Positions 22,805 through 34,198 of a stretch of DNA of 64,000 bases are shown piece by piece (the stretch's first letter is position 1; each line of letters opens with the position of its first letter). Below the pieces are notes generated by a model. That model was not told the origin of the DNA, searched no databases, and was given only the letters and a program-made list of their open reading frames with translations. A program made the position numbers and the translations under genes. Source of the stretch: Terrimonas ginsenosidimutans (GTDB lineage Bacteria > Bacteroidota > Bacteroidia > Chitinophagales > Chitinophagaceae); NCBI RefSeq assembly GCF_022012415.1, contig NZ_JAKLTR010000006.1, positions 62,001-126,000 on the forward strand. The letters run 5' to 3'.

Positions 22805-23728
22805 CTATTCCTCCTGCTGATGCTGGTCGTTATTCACGGATCGGTATTTTTTTGGAGACATGCCAATGATCGTCCGGAAGCGTTTAGAAAAATAGTACGG
22901 ATCATCAAATCCCATACTAAAGGCGATGTCTTTTACGGAGCGCGTAGTGAAATCCAGTTGCTGACAGGCTTTCTGCATTTTCATTTGCACAAAATAATCG
23001 ATCGGAGCATAACCGGTTTTCTGTTTGAACAGATTGGAAAAACGTGAGACAGAATAGTTATACTGGCTGCTCAGTTCATTCAATGAAATATTATCGTTGA
23101 TATGTTCCTGCATGAACAGGATGGCGCTGTCCACACAATCGATCTTATCAGAAGGCGCAGGCTCATAATGCCGCGTGTTATAGATGAACAGCGTCAGGAA
23201 ATGAGAAAGGCACATGTTGGCGAAAAGCAGGTTATCGATACTGTAACCAAGTTCCAGCGTTTTATAGATGCGGGAGAAAAGTGGCAGCAGATCTCCGTTG
23301 TTCCGGATATAAAATGGTTTGAAATGTTTTTGCACTGCCTGGATGCCATTCAGCTCTTTGAGTGAATCACCACCAAAATGTATCCAGTAAATGCTCCAGG
23401 GATGCTCCTGGCTGCTGCCATATGCATGCTCTGTATTCTGCGGAAGAATAAAGAATTCATTAGGCCCCACTTCATGCCGCTGATCACCGATCTTATACCA
23501 GCCATGCCCATCCACGCAATAGAAAAGAAAGTTCTCCGCGAGTCCTTTCTTCCTGTACGTATAATGATCTTTTGCTTTGGGATAATAGCCAATGGAGCAG
23601 ATATGCAGGTGCTTTAGCAGGGGATTGCTCTGCACTCTCGATTTAAGAATGGTCCTGGGTATTTCGATACGTTGTCGGCCAACGCCATACCAGATATTTT
23701 TATGTGAGCCTTCTTTATTCTCTTTCAT
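22805..23728 (-). CDS. AraC-family transcriptional regulator
   Basis: The protein is 307 residues. The N-terminal cupin-type sensor domain (about 35-165) includes CVDGHGWYKIGDQRHEVGPNEFFILPQNTEHAY and IYWIHFGGDSL. The C-terminal double helix-turn-helix (about 200-300) includes ISLNELSSQYNYSVSRFSNLFKQKTGYAPIDYFVQMKMQKACQQLDFTTRSVKDIAFSMGFDDPYYFSKRFRTIIGMSPKKYR, matching AraC/XylS closely. Such regulators bind a sugar and activate adjacent catabolic genes. It is the only recognisable sugar-responsive regulator in the locus, so it is the leading candidate for controlling it. No hybrid two-component regulator is present. Confidence 0.94.
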   Translation of the reverse strand: MKENKEGSHKNIWYGVGRQRIEIPRTILKSRVQSNPLLKHLHICSIGYYPKAKDHYTYRKKGLAENFLFYCVDGHGWYKIGDQRHEVGPNEFFILPQNTEHAYGSSQEHPWSIYWIHFGGDSLKELNGIQAVQKHFKPFYIRNNGDLLPLFSRIYKTLELGYSIDNLLFANMCLSHFLTLFIYNTRHYEPAPSDKIDCVDSAILFMQEHINDNISLNELSSQYNYSVSRFSNLFKQKTGYAPIDYFVQMKMQKACQQLDFTTRSVKDIAFSMGFDDPYYFSKRFRTIIGMSPKKYRSVNNDQHQQEE

Positions 23729-23768
23729 AGCTGCAACCGGTGAAACCGGGGGTAAGTTAGGTAAAAAG

Positions 23769-23928
23769 TTTGAGAGGTTTGGGAGGTTTCACAGGTTCCA
23801 GAGGTTTGTCATTTTTAGTTAATGGATAACGCATTCTAATTTTAGTCTCTGGATGGATACTGGGTCTATAGCGCTACTGGAACCTTTGGAACCTCTTAAA
23901 CCTACGGCAACCTATCAAACCTCTCAAC
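23769..23928. repeat. Facing GAGAGGTTTGGGAGG arms, class D
   Basis: The left arm (23769-23808) is built from GAGAGGTTTGGGAGGTTT and CAGGTTCCAGAGG. The right arm (23878-23928) is built from GGAACCTTTGGAACCTC and AACCTATCAAACCTCTC. The two are imperfect reverse complements around a loop of about 70 bases. Same family as 17857-17945. It lies between DUF5703 and AraC. Confidence 0.7.
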
Positions 23929-23932
23929 CCTA

Positions 23933-26257
23933 TCACATTATCTCCACATCGCCCCTTCTCGCCTCAGGTACCACCGTCAACCGCTCCATCTTTCCATTCT
24001 TCCAAACTGCTTCAACGGTTGTATTGCCGGGCGCGTGCAATTTGAAATGCACATCCAGTTCGGTTGGCCAGGATGGAAGCAGGAGGATGCGTTGTCCATC
24101 TGTCTGCAACAGCATTTCCTGCAGGCCGATCATGCCGCTGCCACCCCAGTTATGATCGGGAACCCAGTCGAAGCCCGGACCCCAGAATGCCGGAAAACGA
24201 CGTCCGCTGTTCTTCAGTTTGGCCGAAGTCAATTTCCATGCGTCAGCTGCGAGACCGAGACGTGCAGCCCAGATATTATCCTGTTTCCAACCGATATGAC
24301 TGCGGAATTTTATTACGTTCGTGTCATACTTCCAGGTATTGAGCGCAGTATCCAGGCCCGGCTTTCCTACACCATAAATGTTCCAGGGATAGACGGGGTA
24401 TAGTTGCGGCGACTCCGTATTGTTGATCCGCTCCCAGGTGATCGCCGGAGCGATCGTTGTTTTTCCAAATACGTTTGTGTACGGGACCACGGGGATCTTT
24501 TTTGAGAATGCCAGCCATAGTTTGCGCTTTTCTTCTGTCGCATATTTCGCAGGCAGCGCAAGCAGCCGCTGGCTTAATACCTGTAGTCCGGCAATGGTGG
24601 AGCTGGCGTTATAAGCCATCTTGAATGTTTCCGCGCCTGAACCCGGAAACAGGATCAGTTTTCCTTCATCAGTCAATGCCTTTCGCCCCCGGAGTTTCGC
24701 GAGATACTGATAGTGCTCATCAAAGAAGCGAAGACAGCTTTCGATAAAGGTGATGCGATCAGTGATATCGCGTCCTGTGTATGCTTCTTCTTCGAGCATC
24801 ATCAGGCAGAACTCAAGGACAGTATCCCACTGATGTTCAAGCCAGGCATTGTATTCAACGCCTTTATCGAACCAGGCAGGCCGTCCCTGTCCGTATTCGG
24901 CATAGTTGGGTAACCCGTAATTCTCCAGTTGTTCAGTAAATGATGCACCGCCATGGCCCCAGTAAACCTTACTACGCAATTCGGCATTTTTCTGTAAGCG
25001 CAAATAGAAATTCAATTGAGCTTGCAGGATATCCCAGTCACCATTTTTTATGGACGGAAAATAAACCAGGCGTTGATTCTGCGATGTGTGAATGCCGCCG
25101 CCCCAGTTGCGGTAATCAGGTGTCAGATGATGCGCAGAATCAGTGAATACGGGATCGACGGTAAATAATCCTCCATTAAATTTTGTAGGCCACTCTCCTT
25201 TTGCGTTGGCGGCGAGCATGTACCGGAACAGCTGATAGTTTCTTGAGACATCTTCAGCCTCCGTTTTGCCAGCAGGTTTACCGATATGAATAAAACTTCT
25301 GTTCCAGAATTCATTCCACCATTTCTGCGAAGCAGTAAAATTAACAGCGCGGCGCTTATGTTGCGTTGCAACAAGCGAGTCAAGCGATCTTCTCCAATTC
25401 TCTGTTGTTCCCTGACTATTATTCAGGTAAACGCTGATGGCGAAAGAAGAAGCAGGTTTATTGTTCTTCAGCTTCCATCCACGGAAATCCGTGTCAGTAT
25501 ACTTCCCATCGGCATTTCCTGCAGCAATGAAATTGTCTGCTATCAGCATTCCACCAAAGCAAAGATCTTTTATTGGATTGTAAAGATCTGCCTTGACGCT
25601 ATCCATCGCTTGTTGTGCAACGGAAGCATCAAAAATATTGGGTGATTGATTGTTGTGATAGAAAACAACCTTATTTCCTTCAAAAGCAATACTGTCTTTT
25701 TTACCGATATTTTTTTTCGGCGCCGCCCATTTATAGGAATTACCGAAATTCTCCCGGGCTTGCAATACACGATCCTGGTAACGCCAGCTTTCATACAGTA
25801 CTTCAGCACTTACTTTTTTATTGCTGTTTACTTCCACATGCGCGATCGGATGAAATACATCCACCCAGATCTTAGCCGTGGCTTTAACGCCATTTTTTTC
25901 ACCACTAACAGTTATATATCCACTTTGAAGATGCAGTTCCTGTTTGAAATTATTTCCATCAAAGACGGCCGGAGACAACTTTAAGCGAAGTCTTCCCGAT
26001 TTCAGCAATGCATTGTTCTCATCAAAATTCCCGGAACGTGCGATATAGATCAACAGGTCACCATTCTCCACCCAAACATTGAGACCGATGTCACCCGCTC
26101 CACATGGCATGGACTCGGATGAATTTTTACTGGTCGTATTCCAAACAACATTATAATCAGCGATCTTTTGCTGAGACATCGTGGAAGATGCTATCAGCAT
26201 CATGCTGCTGAGTAAGACTGATGAAAGAATTTTACTTATTATAGGTTGTTTCTTCAT
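23933..26257 (-). CDS. DUF5703-family probable glycoside hydrolase
   Basis: The protein is 774 residues from the ATG at 26257, which overlaps the upstream TAA by one base (TAATG) and starts a signal peptide (MKKQPIISKILSSVLLSSMMLIASSTMSQ). The N-terminal domain SMPCGAGDIGLNVWVENGDLLIYIARSGNFDENNALLKSGRLRLKLSP is the DUF5703 hallmark. It is followed by an (alpha/alpha)6-type catalytic region (PTKFNGGLFTVD..DYRNWGGGIHTSQNQRLVYFPSIKNGDW) and a beta-sandwich ending in LLPSWPTELDVHFKLHAPGNTTVEAVWKNGK. The layout resembles GH95-like fucosidases/galactosidases, but the activity is not established. Translational coupling with the GH106 rhamnosidase suggests the two act on the same glycan. Confidence 0.85.
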   Translation of the reverse strand: MKKQPIISKILSSVLLSSMMLIASSTMSQQKIADYNVVWNTTSKNSSESMPCGAGDIGLNVWVENGDLLIYIARSGNFDENNALLKSGRLRLKLSPAVFDGNNFKQELHLQSGYITVSGEKNGVKATAKIWVDVFHPIAHVEVNSNKKVSAEVLYESWRYQDRVLQARENFGNSYKWAAPKKNIGKKDSIAFEGNKVVFYHNNQSPNIFDASVAQQAMDSVKADLYNPIKDLCFGGMLIADNFIAAGNADGKYTDTDFRGWKLKNNKPASSFAISVYLNNSQGTTENWRRSLDSLVATQHKRRAVNFTASQKWWNEFWNRSFIHIGKPAGKTEAEDVSRNYQLFRYMLAANAKGEWPTKFNGGLFTVDPVFTDSAHHLTPDYRNWGGGIHTSQNQRLVYFPSIKNGDWDILQAQLNFYLRLQKNAELRSKVYWGHGGASFTEQLENYGLPNYAEYGQGRPAWFDKGVEYNAWLEHQWDTVLEFCLMMLEEEAYTGRDITDRITFIESCLRFFDEHYQYLAKLRGRKALTDEGKLILFPGSGAETFKMAYNASSTIAGLQVLSQRLLALPAKYATEEKRKLWLAFSKKIPVVPYTNVFGKTTIAPAITWERINNTESPQLYPVYPWNIYGVGKPGLDTALNTWKYDTNVIKFRSHIGWKQDNIWAARLGLAADAWKLTSAKLKNSGRRFPAFWGPGFDWVPDHNWGGSGMIGLQEMLLQTDGQRILLLPSWPTELDVHFKLHAPGNTTVEAVWKNGKMERLTVVPEARRGDVEIM

Positions 26258-29200
26258 TACGGCTGATAAAATAACAATAATACTTCCCCGGTAATACCGG
26301 CGGGAAGCAATGGCTTGCCTGCAAGTCGGAACGGGGCAGTCGTCCATGTGATCCGTTTTTCCTTTGGCAGCTGCTGGTCTCTGATCAGGCGGTTGGCCCA
26401 TGTGTTGGACACTTCGATCTCTAATACATTCTCCCCGGTTTTTACTGCCTGACCTATAGATAGACGATATGGTTTCGTCCACAATACACCGCAATCCACT
26501 CCATTCACTTTTACCGAAGCAATATTGTTGATCTCTGATAAATTCAGATCGATCGATGCCCCTTCCATTATCTTTTCAAGCGTAAAAGTAGTGCGATATA
26601 TGGCTGTACCTGAGTAATATTTTATGGTTGAATCCGCATGCGTTGTCCAACTTACAAGATCAGCAAAAGCGACAGGCTTTGCCGGGCCGCCAAATGCTGT
26701 ATCAAAACTTACTGTCCATTTTTTCTGAAGAGCCAGCGAAGTGGCAGCTGGTTGCCGCTGCTGCAAATGCTGCTGAACACGGTTTTTCGTTCTGAATACG
26801 ATAAAGTAAGATTGCGAAGGCGCAAAGTCAAGCGTTACCTGGATACGTCCCTGGAGGTCCTTGTATAAAGCACGCGTGTTGATCTTTCCGGTAACCGCAT
26901 CCCAAACCTCAGGCAGGTATCCCTTAATATTGAAAAAGATTGAAGTCCGGAATGCACTGTCCTTCTGGTTTGCTATGAAATATACATCAGCACCTGAAGT
27001 CTTTCTATGGGTCCAGGCAATTACATTCTGCATCGCGGGCACTTCAACATCTTTCTTTATTCCTGCTGAAGAAAAATCGACAAGCGTATAAGGAGAAGAA
27101 ATGATCTTTCCTTTTTTTCTTGTTTTATTGAAGATCTGTTTCACCACGGCATTCAGCTCTGCATTCTTTTCATTCATTACAGGTGAATGATAAGCCTGCT
27201 GATTGATCATGATCGTTGCGCCGGCATTCAGCAGTTCCAGGATCTTTTTTGCAACGGCCAGTGACATCAACCCAGCATCGGGTTGCATTTTATGCGTTAC
27301 CGGAAATACCAGCAATGCATAACTAGCTCCACCGGGAAATGCCACACGGCCATTTACCACTTTCGCCTGTAACAGAACATCGGGATTGAATGAATCATAC
27401 GCATAGCCATTCAACGGATCGATCCAGTCTTCCGGATCCGCCATATTTGCTGAATGCGTTACACCGTCCGGAATACTACGTGTAGGTTGTCCTTTGTTCT
27501 CCAGTCTCCGTTTCTCCTCTTCTACCCTTTGCTTACCAAAGATGCCCGGCAATGTGCTGACCAATCGATCGGGCAACAATGAACGGCGCGGCATTTCTTC
27601 ACCGATAAACACGGCAATATCAACCACCGGTTTTCCTTGCTGCAATAAGGCCTGGCTTCTTGTGATATAATCAACCCATGCTTTCGCTGGTTTGAACCAG
27701 GTTTGATCACGTTGAAAGTACAGGCCCACTCCATCCAGTGTCATGCCCGGTTTACGATCGAGCCAGGGATTGTGTGACCATACGTGAAATACAAACCGGT
27801 TAATGCCCAGGGCAAAATTGCGGTCGCCAACAGCTTTGAGATTGCCGGGATGTTCACCCCAGTTCATCCGTACAGAGGTGAATGCTTCTGCAGAAATGAT
27901 ATTCTTCCCATAGATCCGGCCGCCATTGATGGCATCAAGCATATCATTAGGCTTGTCATGCGTTGGGCTATTCAACCAGAATTCTCCCATGGGAAGATCA
28001 GTATGCTGATAATGCAGCAAGCCGTCGCTCATCATGGTTGGAGCAACAGACTCGGCGGTGAACGAACAACCTTTCTCTTTCGCAAGATCTTTTAACGTTG
28101 GGTAAAAAACATCTGTCACCAGGTCGGCAACGGTCTGCCTTAAATCATGTAAAAAGTTTTCAGAAGTAGCTGAATCCTGTAAAGGAACGCCGGTCATGGT
28201 GAGCAGATAAGGCTTCAGATCATACCCACGGCGTTTTTTGAATTCAGCGGCAAAGTTCCTGCTCCAGTTCTGGCTACCGCATTCCCAGCTGTCGATATAA
28301 AAGATCTTCAATACTTCTTTTGCCAGTGCAGGATCATTGTTGAATGCTTTGCCAAACCAGTTATCAAATTGAAGTTTGATGGCGGCAGGATTGAACTTAT
28401 CACACTCTAATCCTCTTGCCGCGCCGCCTGTTGCATTGGTATGACCGGTTGATGTATGCCCGATGCGAACGATGATCCAATCGCCTGCTGGCGCTTTCCA
28501 GTTCAGATTACCTTCCTTATCCATTTTTCCGGTAAGATCGATCACTGAAGCCAATGGAGTGTATGTGTTTTGGGGTAGCTGTGCTGTTGTAGTTCTTTTG
28601 CTTAATCGCCAGATAGAGGCGTTCTTGCCTTCATACTGACTGATCACAGGTTCATCCGAAAGCAGCAGGTGCATGATCTTGAAAGTGGCTTTCCATTTTG
28701 CCGCGTCAAGATCTTCTGAACCGGGTTCTGTCCCTTCTTTATCATATACGAAACGGAAATATCGAGCCGTGGTTGGCGGCAATGCGTAAGTAAAATCTTC
28801 ATCGGTATCCTGCCATCCATGTCGCGGAGCTTCAAGGCGGGTGACAGTTGTGAAATTCATACCATCATTGCTTTGCTGAACGATCAGCCTTTGAGCCTGG
28901 TAATTATTCCCACCTGTATGAATTCTGATGGAACGGCAGGTAAATGGACGTGGATATTTATATTCGATCCAGCCGGCAGAGTCCATACGCAGGCTTTCTT
29001 TTCCTTCGCTTTCAAAACAGAGGAAGGACGGCTTAGTCCCATTGCTGGTGCTTACTGTCGGGATCAATACCGTGTCTGCAAAAGCCTGTTTGCCGATGGC
29101 AGGATAAGCAAACACGGCAACATCTTCATAGTAGTCTTGTACAGCTTCGGGCTGATCAAGTTTGATTGCATTTGCATTGCCGTTCTTTATATACGTTTTT

Positions 29201-29622
29201 GTCCAGACCAGTTTTTGCATAGATAGTTCGGGCGTGATCCATGGGCCGCCGGCCAGTGCAAAGCCATCGCTCACGTGCATACCGAGTTTAAGACCCAGGC
29301 GCTTTGCCTCCTGTTGTGCGAAGTGGATATTCTCCCACCATTCGGGGCTAAGCTGCCGAACGGCAGGTTGCATCAACGGAGGTGAGGTGGTGTCTTTGAT
29401 CATCACCATATAGGCACCACCGATGCCCATTTGTTTCATGGCTTCGAGATCAGCGGTAATGCCGGGTTTGGAAGAAGCAGCCTGCATCCAGTACCAGAGC
29501 ACCCAGGGTTTTGCAGATTCGGGTGGCTTGCGGAAAAGGGTTTCCAGGTCAGCGCCCGTTTGAGCGTGTGAGTTATGAACAGAAAATGCGATTAATAATA
29601 TGAAGAGCCATTTATTTTTCAT
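26257..29622 (-). CDS. GH106 alpha-L-rhamnosidase
   Basis: The protein is 1121 residues, starting at the ATG at 29622 (a TTG 4 codons upstream is less likely), with signal peptide MKNKWLFILLIAFSVHNSHAQ. The family signature is complete: LETLFRKPPESAKPWVLWYWMQ, ITADLEAMKQMGIGGAYMV, GMHVSDGFALAGGPWITPELSMQ, FYIDSWECGSQNW, FTAESVAPTMMSDGLLHYQHTDLPMGEFWLNSP, FVFHVWSHNPWLDRKPGMTLDG, and the C-terminal beta-sandwich DLNLSEINNIASVKVNGVDCGVLWTKPYRL. GH106 enzymes remove terminal alpha-L-rhamnose, including from rhamnogalacturonan-II side chains. It is predicted periplasmic. A class C hairpin separates it from the upstream gene. Confidence 0.95.
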   Translation of the reverse strand: MKNKWLFILLIAFSVHNSHAQTGADLETLFRKPPESAKPWVLWYWMQAASSKPGITADLEAMKQMGIGGAYMVMIKDTTSPPLMQPAVRQLSPEWWENIHFAQQEAKRLGLKLGMHVSDGFALAGGPWITPELSMQKLVWTKTYIKNGNANAIKLDQPEAVQDYYEDVAVFAYPAIGKQAFADTVLIPTVSTSNGTKPSFLCFESEGKESLRMDSAGWIEYKYPRPFTCRSIRIHTGGNNYQAQRLIVQQSNDGMNFTTVTRLEAPRHGWQDTDEDFTYALPPTTARYFRFVYDKEGTEPGSEDLDAAKWKATFKIMHLLLSDEPVISQYEGKNASIWRLSKRTTTAQLPQNTYTPLASVIDLTGKMDKEGNLNWKAPAGDWIIVRIGHTSTGHTNATGGAARGLECDKFNPAAIKLQFDNWFGKAFNNDPALAKEVLKIFYIDSWECGSQNWSRNFAAEFKKRRGYDLKPYLLTMTGVPLQDSATSENFLHDLRQTVADLVTDVFYPTLKDLAKEKGCSFTAESVAPTMMSDGLLHYQHTDLPMGEFWLNSPTHDKPNDMLDAINGGRIYGKNIISAEAFTSVRMNWGEHPGNLKAVGDRNFALGINRFVFHVWSHNPWLDRKPGMTLDGVGLYFQRDQTWFKPAKAWVDYITRSQALLQQGKPVVDIAVFIGEEMPRRSLLPDRLVSTLPGIFGKQRVEEEKRRLENKGQPTRSIPDGVTHSANMADPEDWIDPLNGYAYDSFNPDVLLQAKVVNGRVAFPGGASYALLVFPVTHKMQPDAGLMSLAVAKKILELLNAGATIMINQQAYHSPVMNEKNAELNAVVKQIFNKTRKKGKIISSPYTLVDFSSAGIKKDVEVPAMQNVIAWTHRKTSGADVYFIANQKDSAFRTSIFFNIKGYLPEVWDAVTGKINTRALYKDLQGRIQVTLDFAPSQSYFIVFRTKNRVQQHLQQRQPAATSLALQKKWTVSFDTAFGGPAKPVAFADLVSWTTHADSTIKYYSGTAIYRTTFTLEKIMEGASIDLNLSEINNIASVKVNGVDCGVLWTKPYRLSIGQAVKTGENVLEIEVSNTWANRLIRDQQLPKEKRITWTTAPFRLAGKPLLPAGITGEVLLLFYQP

Positions 29623-29663
29623 TGCATCAGGCAAGTGTTGTTACTTTTCTTTGTTTGATCAGC

Positions 29664-29759
29664 GTGGGAGTATCGCAGAGGACGCCAGGAAAACGCAAAG
29701 AACGCGAAGGTACCTTTGTGATCTTTGCGTTTTCTTAGCGTTCTCTGCGATACTCCCAC
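29664..29759. repeat. Long palindromic repeat, class C
   Basis: The outer arms pair perfectly over 17 bases (GTGGGAGTATCGCAGAG, 29664-29680, with 29743-29759). The inner arms AAAACGCAAAGA (29690-29701) and TCTTTGCGTTTT (29722-29733) pair over 12 bases, and AAGGT/ACCTT closes the tip. A single related arm is at 5815-5865. It lies in the 153-base gap between the GH106 gene and the gene before it, so it may act as a processing site or attenuator. Confidence 0.9.
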
Positions 29760-29775
29760 CCCATTCCGGATAAGA

Positions 29776-30882
29776 TTATTGAGCCACGAAATTGACAGAA
29801 GACTTTCCCTTATCAACAGAAGTCGCCACTGCAATTCCCCGCTGATCCTTATTATTTACTGCACAGTAAAAATGATACACCACTCCTTTATGTTTTACCA
29901 CGAAAGATTTATGCGCAAATTTTTCATCATAAGGTTCAGAAGATCTGATCAGATCATCACCATTCCAGTCGGTCCAGTTCACCAGGTCATAAGAACACGC
30001 GAACCGGTTGAAGGCATCTTTTCTTCCTTCCCAGAATGCCCCGAAATAGAACATGATCCAGAGATCGCCTTTCTTTTGCAATACCGCATCACCGGTGATC
30101 CCGATCGGGTGATGCATTACAGGATCTTCACCTAATCTTTTCCAGTTGACCATATCGTTTGATACTGCCATTCCGATCCGTTCAAACCAGCGCCATTTCG
30201 GTTTATTGCCGCTGCTATCGCCATTGGCATTGTAGTACATCACAAACGGATAACCGGTCAGCTTCTTCTTATCTTCAATTACTGTGCTTTTAAAGATCTT
30301 TTTGTTCTCCCACCATCTTACAGAAGGATCGGTCGAAGTTAAAACAGGATGATCAATTCTTTGCCATTCGTGGGCAGCGGCCGGGTTCTTACCTGTAAAA
30401 GCCATGCCAATGGCGAGCTCACCAGCCTCGTAGCCACGGTCTTTCCCTCCGAAATAAGACATCCAGTACTTCCCCTGGAATTTATTCAGCTGATAATTTC
30501 CGCCCCATTTTGTGTCCTGCAGCGCCATATAACCCGCCTTCTGGTTATTGTCCCAGTGGGCAGTGTCAGAAAACGACATGATCCGTCCCAGGTTTTCCCA
30601 GTGCAACAGGTCTTTGCTTTTTGCCAGCCAGGTTTCATAACCACGGCCGTCAAAAACGATCCAGCTCATGAACCAATCCTTCCCTTTGCGGAAAACAGTC
30701 GGGCAGTCGATCTTTTTATTGTTATCCTGCGGAACAACAACAAGACCATATTTATAGGGAGTCTTTACTTCTTCATAGATCTGCTGCATGGTTTCCTGGC
30801 TCACCGTTCTGGACTGAGCATAGGAAGCCACAGAAAGAATTGTTCCAAAAAGAAAGGAGATCACAAGTCGTTTGTTCATCAT
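29776..30882 (-). CDS. Five-bladed beta-propeller glycosidase (GH43/GH130-like)
   Basis: The protein is 368 residues with a signal peptide (about 1-22, ending ASYAQ). Propeller-blade motifs are KKIDCPTVFRKGKDWFMSWIVFDGRGYETWLAKSKDLLHWE, YWMSYFGGKDRGYEAGELAIGMAFT, GYPFVMYYNAN, RIGMAVSNDMVNWKRLGEDPVM and GDAVLQKKGDLWIMFYFGAFW. Acidic residues in DCPTVF, the EAGELAIG segment and ITGDAV could form the catalytic set. The fold is shared by GH32, GH43, GH62, GH117 and GH130, and the exact family cannot be decided by eye. It ends 1 base upstream of nothing relevant but begins 1 base after the stop of the GH2 gene, so the two are one operon. Confidence 0.8.
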   Translation of the reverse strand: MMNKRLVISFLFGTILSVASYAQSRTVSQETMQQIYEEVKTPYKYGLVVVPQDNNKKIDCPTVFRKGKDWFMSWIVFDGRGYETWLAKSKDLLHWENLGRIMSFSDTAHWDNNQKAGYMALQDTKWGGNYQLNKFQGKYWMSYFGGKDRGYEAGELAIGMAFTGKNPAAAHEWQRIDHPVLTSTDPSVRWWENKKIFKSTVIEDKKKLTGYPFVMYYNANGDSSGNKPKWRWFERIGMAVSNDMVNWKRLGEDPVMHHPIGITGDAVLQKKGDLWIMFYFGAFWEGRKDAFNRFACSYDLVNWTDWNGDDLIRSSEPYDEKFAHKSFVVKHKGVVYHFYCAVNNKDQRGIAVATSVDKGKSSVNFVAQ

Positions 30883-30883
30883 A

Positions 30884-34198
<3,315 letters not shown>

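Noticed and set aside
23933-26494. 853-residue version of the DUF5703 protein
   Set aside because: The extra 79 residues are an out-of-frame reading of the GH106 C-terminal coding region; the coupled ATG at 26257 starts a proper signal peptide.
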